A stretch of DNA of 64,000 nt from Malachius bipustulatus. Lineage: Eukaryota; Arthropoda; Insecta; Coleoptera; Melyridae. Both the position numbers and the translations under genes were made by a program. How positions within the stretch are numbered: position 1 is the first letter of the stretch; the number at the start of each line of letters is the position of its first letter. The notes beneath the pieces were generated by a model that did not search any database, was not told the DNA's origin, and worked only from the letters and a program-made list of their open reading frames with translations. The stretch covers positions 55,608,404 to 55,672,403 of the forward strand of contig OU342633.1 in NCBI GenBank assembly GCA_910589415.1, given 5' to 3'. Of this stretch, positions 48,221-59,200 are shown in pieces.

Positions 48221-48244
48221 GTTCTCAAAACTGGCTTTATCATG

Positions 48245-48488
48245 TCAATCAGTCATTCACACGCTAAATCAGCATCAACATCTAGACTAGAACTGGAACT
48301 GAGACTGAGACGCGTACTGACTGGGAAGTGATATTTTCCTTTTCATTTAAATTTTTTGTATTCTTACGGAAACAAAGAGGTACAGACTGCAGAGCAGACC
48401 ATGCACCTGCAGATGTAGGGTTGCGGATGGCGGAGTAGGAGACGAAAACAGGTTATCTGTCCCCTACCACTTGACTGGAAGTCTGGTC
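48245..48488. other. Short unique segment between retrotransposon and 196-bp array
   Basis: Resumes the enclosing TIR element; nothing recognised. Confidence 0.4.
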
Positions 48489-50555
48489 GTTGAATACATA
48501 CCAATACCAAACGTAGAAAAAGAAACAATTTCAATAACATAAATAAACGTTGTACTTGAACTGAACTTTAACGAATACTATATACAAATGGTTTATGTGG
48601 TCTACGTAATATACGTGTTTATAATAAATAAACGTTTTTAGTCTCGACGCTTTTTTATGAGTAGCTTTTCTACTAATGGAAAACGTTGAATACATACCAA
48701 TACCAAACGTAGAAAAAGAAACAATTTCAATAACATAAATAAACGTTGTACTTGAACTGAACTTTAACGAATACTATATACAAATGGTTTATGTGGTCTA
48801 CGTAATATACGTGTTTATAATAAATAAACGTTTTTAGTCTCGACGCTTTTTTATGAGTAGCTTTTCTACTAATGGAAAACGTTGAATACATACCAATACC
48901 AAACGTAGAAAAAGAAACAATTTCAATAACATAAATAAACGTTGTACTTGAACTGAACTTTAACGAATACTATATACAAATGGTTTATGTGGTCTACGTA
49001 ATATACGTGTTTATAATAAATAAACGTTTTTAGTCTCGACGCTTTTTTATGAGTAGCTTTTCTACTAATGGAAAACGTTGAATACATACCAATACCAAAC
49101 GTAGAAAAAGAAACAATTTCAATAACATAAATAAACGTTGTACTTGAACTGAACTTTAACGAATACTATATACAAATGGTTTATGTGGTCTACGTAATAT
49201 ACGTGTTTATAATAAATAAACGTTTTTAGTCTCGACGCTTTTTTATGAGTAGCTTTTCTACTAATGGAAAACGTTGAATACATACCAATACCAAACGTAG
49301 AAAAAGAAACAATTTCAATAACATAAATAAACGTTGTACTTGAACTGAACTTTAACGAATACTATATACAAATGGTTTATGTGGTCTACGTAATATACGT
49401 GTTTATAATAAATAAACGTTTTTAGTCTCGACGCTTTTTTATGAGTAGCTTTTCTACTAATGGAAAACGTTGAATACATACCAATACCAAACGTAGAAAA
49501 AGAAACAATTTCAATAACATAAATAAACGTTGTACTTGAACTGAACTTTAACGAATACTATATACAAATGGTTTATGTGGTCTACGTAATATACGTGTTT
49601 ATAATAAATAAACGTTTTTAGTCTCGACGCTTTTTTATGAGTAGCTTTTCTACTAATGGAAAACGTTGAATACATACCAATACCAAACGTAGAAAAAGAA
49701 ACAATTTCAATAACATAAATAAACGTTGTACTTGAACTGAACTTTAACGAATACTATATACAAATGGTTTATGTGGTCTACGTAATATACGTGTTTATAA
49801 TAAATAAACGTTTTTAGTCTCGACGCTTTTTTATGAGTAGCTTTTCTACTAATGGAAAACGTTGAATACATACCAATACCAAACGTAGAAAAAGAAACAA
49901 TTTCAATAACATAAATAAACGTTGTACTTGAACTGAACTTTAACGAATACTATATACAAATGGTTTATGTGGTCTACGTAATATACGTGTTTATAATAAA
50001 TAAACGTTTTTAGTCTCGACGCTTTTTTATGAGTAGCTTTTCTACTAATGGAAAACGTTGAATACATACCAATACCAAACGTAGAAAAAGAAACAATTTC
50101 AATAACATAAATAAACGTTGTACTTGAACTGAACTTTAACGAATACTATATACAAATGGTTTATGTGGTCTACGTAATATACGTGTTTATAATAAATAAA
50201 CGTTTTTAGTCTCGACGCTTTTTTATGAGTAGCTTTTCTACTAATGGAAAACGTTGAATACATACCAATACCAAACGTAGAAAAAGAAACAATTTCAATA
50301 ACATAAATAAACGTTGTACTTGAACTGAACTTTAACGAATACTATATACAAATGGTTTATGTGGTCTACGTAATATACGTGTTTATAATAAATAAACGTT
50401 TTTAGTCTCGACGCTTTTTTATGAGTAGCTTTTCTACTAATGGAAAACGTTGAATACATACCAATACCAAACGTAGAAAAAGAAACAATTTCAATAACAT
50501 AAATAAACGTTGTACTTGAACTGAACTTTAACGAATACTATATACAAATGGTTTA
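48489..50555 (+). repeat. 196-bp tandem repeat, 10.5 copies, virtually identical
   Basis: Units start at 48,489, 48,685, 48,881, 49,077, 49,273, 49,469, 49,665, 49,861, 50,057, 50,253 and 50,449; the last is cut at about 107 bp. Reading the units side by side I saw no differences. Each contains several AACGT/ACGTAT-like motifs, as does the rest of the enclosing element. Such homogeneity indicates very recent amplification or conversion. Confidence 0.92.
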
Positions 50556-50789
50556 GATAGCCTACGCAATATACGTATTACCAGGGTTAAATTCTTACTG
50601 TAATTTATACGTATTCATATCTCCTAATATTTAACGTATAAGGTATATTACCAACGTCTATTTTGATAGATAAGATACGTATAGTTTAAAAAGCGTGACT
50701 AATATACGTTTGAAAATTAAACTGAAACCAAATTTAAACCAATTTTACGCATAATAAACGTTTAATACACCAAGCTGTGCTGCCTGGGT

Positions 50790-50798
50790 ACTACATGT
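50790..50798 (+). repeat. Target-site duplication, right (ACTACATGT)
   Basis: Matches the left flank 43,268-43,277 apart from one base missing. Confidence 0.55.
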
Positions 50799-51385
50799 TT
50801 TCGGTCGGTTTTTAGCTGGGTTGTATATAAGGTTTTCGATCAAAATTATCTAGGTTTCAAATCGAGAACTTTTTTAAACGTTTCGAGAGTTTTTTTTTCT
50901 ATTTTTGTTGATTTTTTTTACTTTTGGTCCCGCTACTACCACCTGTATGTGGGGCATATTCCACGCCAAATCGGACTGTTTGAAAAATTTTGATTTTTGT
51001 TTTCCTCAATTTTGACAATTTTTAGTACCAATTAAAAGAGCATTTAATTGTTGAAAAAATATCAAATTAAAAAAATAGCTTTCTTAAAAATGCGGTCCAA
51101 ATTTTTGAGATTGTCTGCAAAATCAACAATTTAAAAATGTAATGATATTAAGTGTCCTGTTTAAAATGGCGACTTCTTTTATAACCGGAAGTGTCCCAGT
51201 TTTCAAAATATTTCCAATAAATTTTTCTTCTTAATAAAAAACTCTTCTTTAGACGTGCATGCGCGGAGGAAAAGGAAAAATTTTACCTTCACTTTTGGAA
51301 CTTGTTAATTCATTATAACCTCGGAATGCCATCAGTTCCTGTTTTGCCAGGAATACAAAATGAGTTTTTCCAAAATTTTTATTTT
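50799..51385. other. Intergenic, nothing recognised
   Basis: AT-rich. A short ataaccggaagtgtcc near 51,182 resembles the spacer-facing arms of the 35,147 MITE. Confidence 0.4.
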
Positions 51386-51610
51386 TTAAACACTATGTTT
51401 CCTTAATACTCGATTCTTTTGTTTGCAACAAAATTTTTTATTGTCTTCTGCCGACTCTGAGCCATCTCCTGCGAACAACACACAAGGAAAGCAATACACT
51501 TTGTTGATAGAACGTCCAAACAATTGTTCTGCCGGAAGGAACTTCCAGCAGGACGGATGTACACAGTACCTGCGGTCCTGCTGCATGGAAAGCCGTCGAT
51601 TTGTAATATA
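51386..51610 (-). pseudogene. Possible hAT-like transposase fragment (TTF-type zinc finger)
   Basis: The minus-strand frame has RRYCVHPSCWKF followed about 15 residues later by VYCFPCVLFAG, the spacing and wording of the TTF-type zinc finger in hAT/ZMYM-like transposases (W at the first block, then YCFPC-LF). The frame runs upstream of the first ATG for several residues and then loses similarity, and stops soon after the finger, so only a scrap remains. The overlapping 121-codon plus frame is probably its shadow. Confidence 0.4.
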
Positions 51611-51789
51611 TTCGGTCCTTCTAGCAGAACTTTGTTTACTTCACGCAGTACCTACACTTGATTTTTGTAGTCATAGAATCTGTGGGATGGGTTATCAAAT
51701 ACAACATAATATAAAGAGACCAACAGATGGACGCATAAAACTTTATCTTTATAGTCCAGTCGGTAAAGAATGTACCAAAAGTTCATAAA

Positions 51790-53469
51790 AAATCTTATCT
51801 AAAATATTCCTTCAATAAATGAGTGAAGAGGTTATAGAACATAAATCCATAAAAATCAGTTCTGGGGGTGCAGCGCTTCCCCCGGTCTTTTTTTTTAGAG
51901 AAGATGCCTTTTTGTAGAAAATTACTCAAGCTTCCTTTATATATTACTTATTATAAGTATTGTTTTGATTATATCCAACCGAAGACCATAATAGTTATTA
52001 GTAAAAAAAGTCTTTTTACACCAATTTCTTTCTCATTCTTAATTGAGAGGGGATGCGTTTGAACCTTCAGGCCTGATTTTTCTGGATTTATCTTCTATAA
52101 CCTCTTCACTAATAATAATTATTGATGAAATCTTATATTTTTCTTCAATTCGCACACCGCCATTGCATGTCACCCATCATCCGGTTCACATCAAATAAAC
52201 ACGCGAATGCTCCTTCCTGATGTGTATTCTCCAGAGGGAATCATAATGTATAACGAATAAATTCATTTTCTCACTTTATTTGTAGAATAAAAAAAACCTA
52301 AATAGGTTGATTTTTTAATTGAATTTATGTTCTATTGACGTAACATTTAAGCAAAATTTTCACAAATGAGCATTTTGCGATAATCGTCATTAAGACTTTT
52401 GAGAATTTTTTACTGAGAGAAACTCTGCTAGAGACAAAATGACACGTTAAATTGGCATCTTGAGGAAAATCTTTAGTATTATTATTAGATACAATTTCAT
52501 ATCAGATTAATTATAGGACATCTTAGGCAAAAGATTTAGTTTCGACAACAATTTGCTGAAAAAAACAAAAACATTTATTGTCAAAATTCATATTTTTGTT
52601 GTCTTGAAAACACGATAGAAGTGAACAAACGATAAATGTAGGGGTGAAATTTTCCTCAAAATTTTATTCCTATAATAAATCCCTTCTAATATGAACGCGT
52701 CGTAAAGGTACCCTTATATAATATTTACAATAACATATTATCGTAAAAGGATAATTAAAGCAATTAAAGTTTAACTAGGAATAATCGATGATTTTATAGC
52801 CGGTTTCAGCTCTAGCTGGAGCATCACCCACCGTAGTTCCAGTACCGTCGTCGTGCAATTTGGTCCGGTCGCATGTAAAAACAACATAAAATGTTATTTC
52901 TTCATCGGAGCCAGGTTTATGTGTCCAGCTCACTTGGACCAGATATGAAATGATATTAAGAAAAACATGCAGAGGACGTCTCCGCCGCACGTCCACCGGT
53001 CACTTGGTAATAAAAGTAGCCAATATCCGGACCACCTTGCTGTAGATTGAAGGGACCGGAGAGTCGTAGCCGCAGATGGCGCCCGGATATTGTAGTCCGA
53101 ACCCCCCGACCCGACCGACGACGCTATTCTCGTACGACGGTCATGCTCCTAATACTAAAACAACAATATCGTCGTCCCACTGATGTGACTTACCTTCCTG
53201 AAATATTGCTCTCTTCACCTTTTATGCCTAACCTCCTATTGTTATGAGTCGCTGATGATACGCCGCACGGAAAGTTCTAGCGCAAGAGGCTACTTTGCGG
53301 GAAAACGACAAAAAATATACCGGGAACCAGGACTATATTCTTATTCAAACAGAAAGTATATTTAAGGGTACATCACTGAATCGAAATAGGGAATTTATGA
53401 CCTATTTATGACTATTAAAGATCTTTCTCTTCGACTATTAGACTAATTATTACTATACAACGGTAAATA
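51790..53469. other. Intergenic DNA
   Basis: No gene recognised. About 52,780-53,150 is GC-richer with 66-73-codon frames on both strands and no known domain. Confidence 0.4.
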
Positions 53470-53471
53470 TA

Positions 53472-55243
53472 CAGGGTGTTTCATTAATCAGTGCAGAAAA
53501 TTCAACTGGAGATTCCTTGCCGAATTTTAAGGGGGGTTTGTCATCAAAAAAATTTTTTCAACCTCCCCGAAGAAGTTACATCCCCTTAAAGTGGGGTAAA
53601 AAATTCACATTTATCGATTTTTTTCTGACATGAGTTGAAATAAAAAAAAGACGGCTAGGTATTCGAATACTACTACCATGAAGCCTCCATAATTACATAA
53701 TTTTGTCCACCCTTGTTCTCTGCAAGGGTGTGAATCATACTACCCCTTTTTTTCAGAACTTTTTTCCTAATATTTTTTTTTATTTTTAAATTCACACTTT
53801 GAAGGGCCAGTTCAATTGAAGAAAAATGTTCATGATTTTACATACCTACATAAGTATTTATAAAAATATATGTAAATATGCAAATTATGTAAAATATTTA
53901 TAGAAAAATAATTAAACATAAAATAACACAAAAAAGATAATAAACAATAAACAAATCATATTTAACTAAATTAACAATATTTTGTTTAAGACAGTGCTCA
54001 AAATGGGCACAATTTTCTCGAATAATACATGCCCTCATTTTATTTCTTGTAACGTACATTTTGCACGTACCGGCTAGATGCCGGTAACACAGAGACGACG
54101 GCGGGCGCGCGCAGTGAGTGAGTGATGGTGGGTTTTAGTGCATCGGCCGACTGGAGGCCTCGAGTTTCGTAACATCGACTGTCGAGTTGGAATCAGGTGC
54201 GTTCATCTTCATACCGGCCCGTTCACCTTCTTTTCTCTCCTGGAATTCGCTAGAGGAAGGTCGTTTCCGCAAACACAGGAATTTTTAGCGAAATGGCGTT
54301 GTGAACTTTCACTTAAATTATTATAAACATCGCCCACGTTTTTGGCTTGGTGAGTGTCGTAAAATGATGTTATTAATTATTGTGCTAGAATTATACAGAT
54401 CATATTTTCTTAATACCGTATGCTAATTTTAATTACAGCTTTTAAACCCGATCGAGTTCGTTCGCATGTAAAATTTTGTCAGCTGATGTTACCTGAGACA
54501 CCTGAGAAGTTTACCCCCAACTAAACTTCCACCCTCGCTCCGAAGACCCTACGAAGCTAAGTGCCTTTGCCTACCAAGGTTTAACCGATCAGTTCATTCA
54601 GATTCTACACGCTCTTGCTCCTTATTGTTGTTAACCGTGCTCAAGTTAATACTTTGTGATAATAACTGTGATTCATTTTAATAAATAGTACCTGTTGTTC
54701 TGCTGACCTGCTTGTTATTGTTGACCCTCTTAGACTAGCGACTCAACCTACGACCCTTGTTTTTTTTCTTGTCTCATGCTCTCAGCGACTATTTTTCCCC
54801 TCTAGGGTTAAATAGTTCGTTTCATTCTTTAGTGGAAAAGTATTGAGTTTCCGTGAAATTTTCAAGAGATAATTTTTTTTCAATTGAACTGGTCCTCCAA
54901 AGTGTGAATTTCAAGATAAAAAAATATTAGGAAAAAACTTCTGGAAAAAAAAACTTTTAGGGGTAGTATGATTCACACCCTTGCAGAGAACAAGGGTTGA
55001 TAAAACTATGTAATTATGGAGGCTTCCTTGTAGTAGTGTTCGAATACCTAGCCGTCTTTTTATTATTTCAAGTCATTTCAGAAAAAAAATCGATAAATGT
55101 GAATTTTTACCCCATCACTTTTAGAGGATGTAACTTCTTCGGGGAGGCTTTAAGAAAAAAATTTTTTATGACAAACCCCCCTTAAAATTTATTAGCAAGG
55201 AATCTCCAGTTGAATTTTCTGCACTGATTAATGAAACACTCTG
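53472..55243. mobile_element. Foldback MITE with interior insertion (1,772 bp)
   Basis: Ends CAGGGTGTTTCATTAATC and inverse (right end CACTCTG), TA on each side (53,470-53,471 and 55,244-55,245). Inverted arms of about 380 bp (53,472 to about 53,850, and about 54,865 to 55,243). The interior contains a probable solo LTR. The small frame at 54,997-55,185 lies in the arm and is not a gene. Confidence 0.8.
54048..54824 (+). mobile_element. Probable solo LTR (777 bp)
   Basis: Begins TGTAACGTACATTTTGCACG and ends GTTCGTTTCA, giving TG...CA ends, with TTCT immediately outside on both sides (54,044-54,047 and 54,825-54,828), a 4-bp duplication as in Gypsy-type elements. It is GC-richer than the MITE around it and has an AATAAA near 54,680 usable for polyadenylation. 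No internal retroviral genes, so only an LTR. An alternative is a captured host fragment. Confidence 0.45.
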
Positions 55244-55245
55244 TA

Positions 55246-57035
55246 TGCATCTGCGTGTCCTAAGTTCCATCAGTTTTTTCGGGACCGAGGAGCGAAACAA
55301 GGGTGCTGGGTGGGTAAGAAGCTAAAAACAGCCATTGCAAACTAATATTAAGGTCACATCTAAGGCCTCTGCTTTGACACTACGGTCGAATTGATATTTT
55401 TTCTTCACTTTCAGGGCAAGGAATATCTTCGAGATTAACAGTAGCACGATTTTTATTTTGAATTTTGCGTTAAGTTGTTACTTCCGCGAGACCCGGCGTG
55501 TTTAATTGGCGATTTTTGCCAGGACCGTACTCTCAAAACTGATTTTTAGAGCCTTTTTTGTTGGTTATCCTTAAATTTGCAAAGCCAATGAATACTTTCC
55601 TGCATGGTGTTACTATAGGTACGTCCTCCACCCCTGTATAAGTGCCATAGTGAAACTGTGTAGGAAACGCAAATGTAAATAATGACCCTACTTCTTATTT
55701 GTTTGTTGAATTATAATGACAGATCGATTGAATAATAGTCTCATTTTTTAATTATTGTGTTATACAGGATGTTAACCTTATTTGGCTCATTTTACTTTTT
55801 ATAATTTTTTCGTAAATATCTAAAATACCTGTACCCTTTACCCAATTTTGTTTTGTTTGCAGTAGTAAAACGGAGTTAATTTATCCTAACTATATTTATA
55901 AGTCCAGGACGCCCCGTAGAGTCTGTTAAGGGAATTTTTTTAATGTACGCCAACGGATCCAGCTGCCTTTGGAAATTTTTGTAATATCAAATGGATAGCT
56001 TTTGATGACTTATGTAAACCTATTACGAAAAATCGTGAATTAATTTTCAACAATAAAAAAGATAGGTCTGAAGTAAAGAAATCTCAATTTTTCAGTTCTT
56101 TTCAGCATATTTCAGCAACGCCTGAAGTTTTTCTAAATTGTTTTACAGATTCTTACCAAGCATAAAATTGTGAAACTTTTCACTAATTTAACCGACCTCG
56201 TATCTCTTACGTTTTCCAATATCCCAATGTTATCCCTCCCTTATCTTGGATATACTGTATAAATCAACTACCTTGAGGAAGAGTCTTCAATCTCAAGTTA
56301 GTAATGCATCGCGCAGGTACAATAATAATTATATAAATTACGTTTGGAAATAAATATTGCCAGTTTTTGATAAATAAGTAAATATAATGTTAAGCTAAAT
56401 GTAAATAAATAATTGATTAACAACTGGAATTATACTGGAAACTTTGATATCTTCGCATTATATTATTTAAGGCCAAATGCAATTTTAAACAATTTCAAAA
56501 TTATTGTTTTAAGTGTAATGATGAAAAACTGCTACAACAGGACGCCGTTTACCTACCTACTTAGCTAAAATTACGTGTTGTGTTATTACTTAGTAAATTT
56601 ACGTAAGGAAAAGGTAAAAGATAGAAACATCCTGGAACAGGTTTATTAACGTAAAATGTAATATAATCCACCTACTTTCGGTACCTTAGGCAATTGTTTA
56701 CTTCCTTCTTATTGTTCTGCTTGTATTGAGCAAACAAGCAAGAGTTGATTACCCTCAATTTTAGCGGAGCAAAGGTTTACTAACTAGATCGAAAAGGGAA
56801 GTAAGTAAGTATAGTAGGTATCCGAGCATAATACGTTATACTCTGATCTCTTGGCAAATATTTATAATTTATACGTTTCTGGAATTAATAATTCATCTCT
56901 ATCAGTAGCACACAAAATGTCAGGGGCACCCCCCGCTTAACTTTAGCAATTAAAAAATAAAATATTTATACAAATAAATAAAATAAAAATAAAATAATTT
57001 TTATATATTAATTAATTAATTAATACCGGATTCCA
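55246..57035. other. Intergenic DNA with repeat fragments
   Basis: About 55,505-55,690 is the uninterrupted version of the repeat split by the MITE at 15,639-16,508. About 55,950-56,260 is one half of the 2,118-3,114 palindromic MITE family. About 56,265-56,420 resembles 36,475-36,620. No genes. Confidence 0.5.
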
Positions 57036-57037
57036 TA

Positions 57038-57986
57038 CAATAAGTCCGGTAAGTACCTCCTAATCTCTCGGGAGCATACAGGGGAGGTCAAAAAACCTAG
57101 TCTGTCATAAATAAAATTTTCCTAAGGTGTCCCTAAACGGAGATATGGAGCCCTAAGAGGGTGCCCCGCAATTTACTTTTTTGGCTCTAACTTTTGAACC
57201 GAACTGTATAATTGGATGGAATTTAAACACTTTATAGAGGCCGCAGAGAGCCATGCATCAGGCCATGTTAAAGTCGATGTTTGACGTCGTCAGGGAAGTC
57301 AGAAACGTAATTACCATCATACTCGTTGAGTCAAAATTTTGACTGGTGTCACTTTACAGAGCTACAAACTATTTTTTTGAATAGACTAATACTTCATCTA
57401 TAAAAAAGGTGCTCTTAACGGTTTTCGAGATAAATCGGTTTTTATGCGAAACACTCAAAAGTCACTAATTATTCTAAAAGCAAACAGGTTGAAAAAACTA
57501 CGTAGGCTATGATGCTGATATGCATTCAATTTTTTTGTAAAGTGCTATCCAAATCTTCAAAGGCACGAGACTTTATATGGTGAAAGATTTCCAACTCAGA
57601 CATTGTCAAATCCAAAAACCCTTTGAAGGTTGATCGGAGCTTAATTAACTTACAATGTTATTAAAGTAGGTAATTTTGTAAAGTAATTTTGACTCAACGA
57701 GTATGATGGTAAGTCCGTTCCTGACTTCCCTGACGACGTCAAACATCGACTTTAACATGGCCTGATGCATGGCTCTCTGTGGCCTCTATAAAGTGTTTAA
57801 ATTCCATCCAATTATACAGTTCGGTTCAAAAGTTAGAGCCAAAAAAGTAAATTGCGGGGCACCCTTTTAGGGCTCCATATCTCCGTTTGGGGGCACTTTA
57901 GGAAAATTTTATTTATGACAGACTAGGTTTTTTGACCTTCCCCTGTATGCTCCCGAGAGATTAGGAGGTACTTACCGGACACCCTG
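57038..57986. mobile_element. Palindromic MITE (949 bp), one altered terminus
   Basis: Right end GTCCGGTAAG-type inverse terminating CACCCTG next to TA (57,987-57,988). Left end has ACAATAAGTCCGG where ACAGGGTGTCCGG is expected, so the left tip is mutated. Inverted arms of about 305 bp share an ACCTCCTAATCTCTCGGGAG block and the rest of the arm. No ORF. Confidence 0.75.
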
Positions 57987-57988
57987 TA

Positions 57989-58407
57989 TAGGTACCAAGA
58001 CATGATAAATAATATCCCCCCTTTTTTCCTTTTTTCCCATCTTTTTTGCATTATATTGTATACTTATAAAAAATTTACATTATTTTTATAAATAAGCCTG
58101 TGGCGTGGGTATAGGAAAAAGAGTAAAAATGGCTAAATTTCTGTAACCGTTTATGAGCATCTCAATTTTTTACAGTTGACAGCCATATAGGTAGTAAATA
58201 ATAAAATAGGCGGAGATGTTCGAAATTTGTATGATGTTTATTTCTCTAAAATTTCAAATTTATGATTTTTAAAAAGTCACTGACTTATTTAGAATTTCAA
58301 GGTATAGTATTAAAAAAAATTGCCTTTTTAAAATTATAAGTATAGCCATCAGTGGGTACATAGGAAAAGGGGCAAAATTTCTACATAGGTTATAAGTAAA
58401 GTCTGTA
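57989..58407. other. AT-rich spacer
   Basis: Nothing recognised. Confidence 0.4.
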
Positions 58408-59198
58408 CACTGAGAGTTGTCTGTTGTGAGAACTAAGAATACATCATCTCGTTATGTTCCTTACTCCTTCTATTGCATTGCATACCCAATCGAGTTAAAA
58501 TGGGACGTATTGTCAGAAATACGTTTGAATCGTCAGCAATTCTAAAAAGATGAGCGCGAGTGAGACGGAAGTATCGACTCGCGTCTTGAACGCTTAGATT
58601 GATACGATATTACGATCGTCGCTACTCTCAAGTGTCAGTGTCAGCGGTAAATATACTAAATAAGGTTTTTGTTGTGATTTGAAACGTTTTTAATACGAAA
58701 TTAGCAGAATTACCTGTGTTATATTGTACGGTGTGATGAACTATGAGTGACTTAATTTCGCGAATGCCTAAAAATCTATTTCCTTGTTTTGCCTGGGAAA
58801 CGATTGAACTCCCTAGTACGTGGTCTTGTGGTAAAATTGCTGGAATATTTTACTTGCAAATAAGAAAACGGAGGTGTTATTCTTTCTTTTAAACGGCAAC
58901 CAGCAGGTAGGTGACATGATATTTCTATCATGATGATAACAATAATTATTATTATCATTCTTATTTACTTGCATTATGTAATATTTGTTATCAAAAAGTT
59001 GCAAGGCTCTACTTCGTCAATAACTTGTCGAAATAATATATTTGTAGGATATTCATTATTCCTCAACACACGCCACTGACACGAACTGCGATACCACAAC
59101 TGGTTCGACTTAGAAATAAGTGTACGATTCAAATCGAATTAGGAAATGAAATTGTTTAGTCAGAATCAGTGCGGCATGACAACGGACAACTCTCAGTG
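58408..59198. mobile_element. TA-flanked TIR element (791 bp)
   Basis: Left end CACTGAGAGTTGTCTGTTGT, right end ACAACGGACAACTCTCAGTG, inverse over about 20 bp, with TA outside (58,406-58,407 and 59,199-59,200) and CTG/CAG outside that. The size and TA fit a non-autonomous Tc1/mariner-like element. It contains a 49-codon ORF. Confidence 0.6.
58743..58892 (+). CDS. Short ORF (49 aa) inside the TIR element, unknown
   Basis: ATG to TAA, 49 codons, beginning MSDLISRMPKNLFPCF and including ETIELPSTWSCGKIAG. I recognise no family. The composition is protein-like (two Trp, several Cys) rather than low-complexity. It could be a captured exon, a transposase remnant or chance. The start is the only upstream ATG in the frame; no splice sites were assigned. 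Confidence 0.25.
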   Translation: MSDLISRMPKNLFPCFAWETIELPSTWSCGKIAGIFYLQIRKRRCYSFF

Positions 59199-59200
59199 TA

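Larger units (their letters stand above)
43278..50789. mobile_element. Large TIR element with ACGTAT arrays and nested retrotransposon
   Basis: Left end ACCCAAGCAGCACA, right end TGTGCTGCCTGGGT, nearly perfect inverses, with an imperfect 9-10 bp duplication outside. Both ends are full of AAACGTAT/TATACGTAT motifs: a 24/96-bp array on the left, and single motifs plus 196-bp repeats on the right. A non-LTR retrotransposon (about 45,579-48,244) is inserted. Without it the element would be about 4.8 kb. No transposase frame. The terminal bases resemble those of the 194-1,454 element. Superfamily not assigned. Confidence 0.65.
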
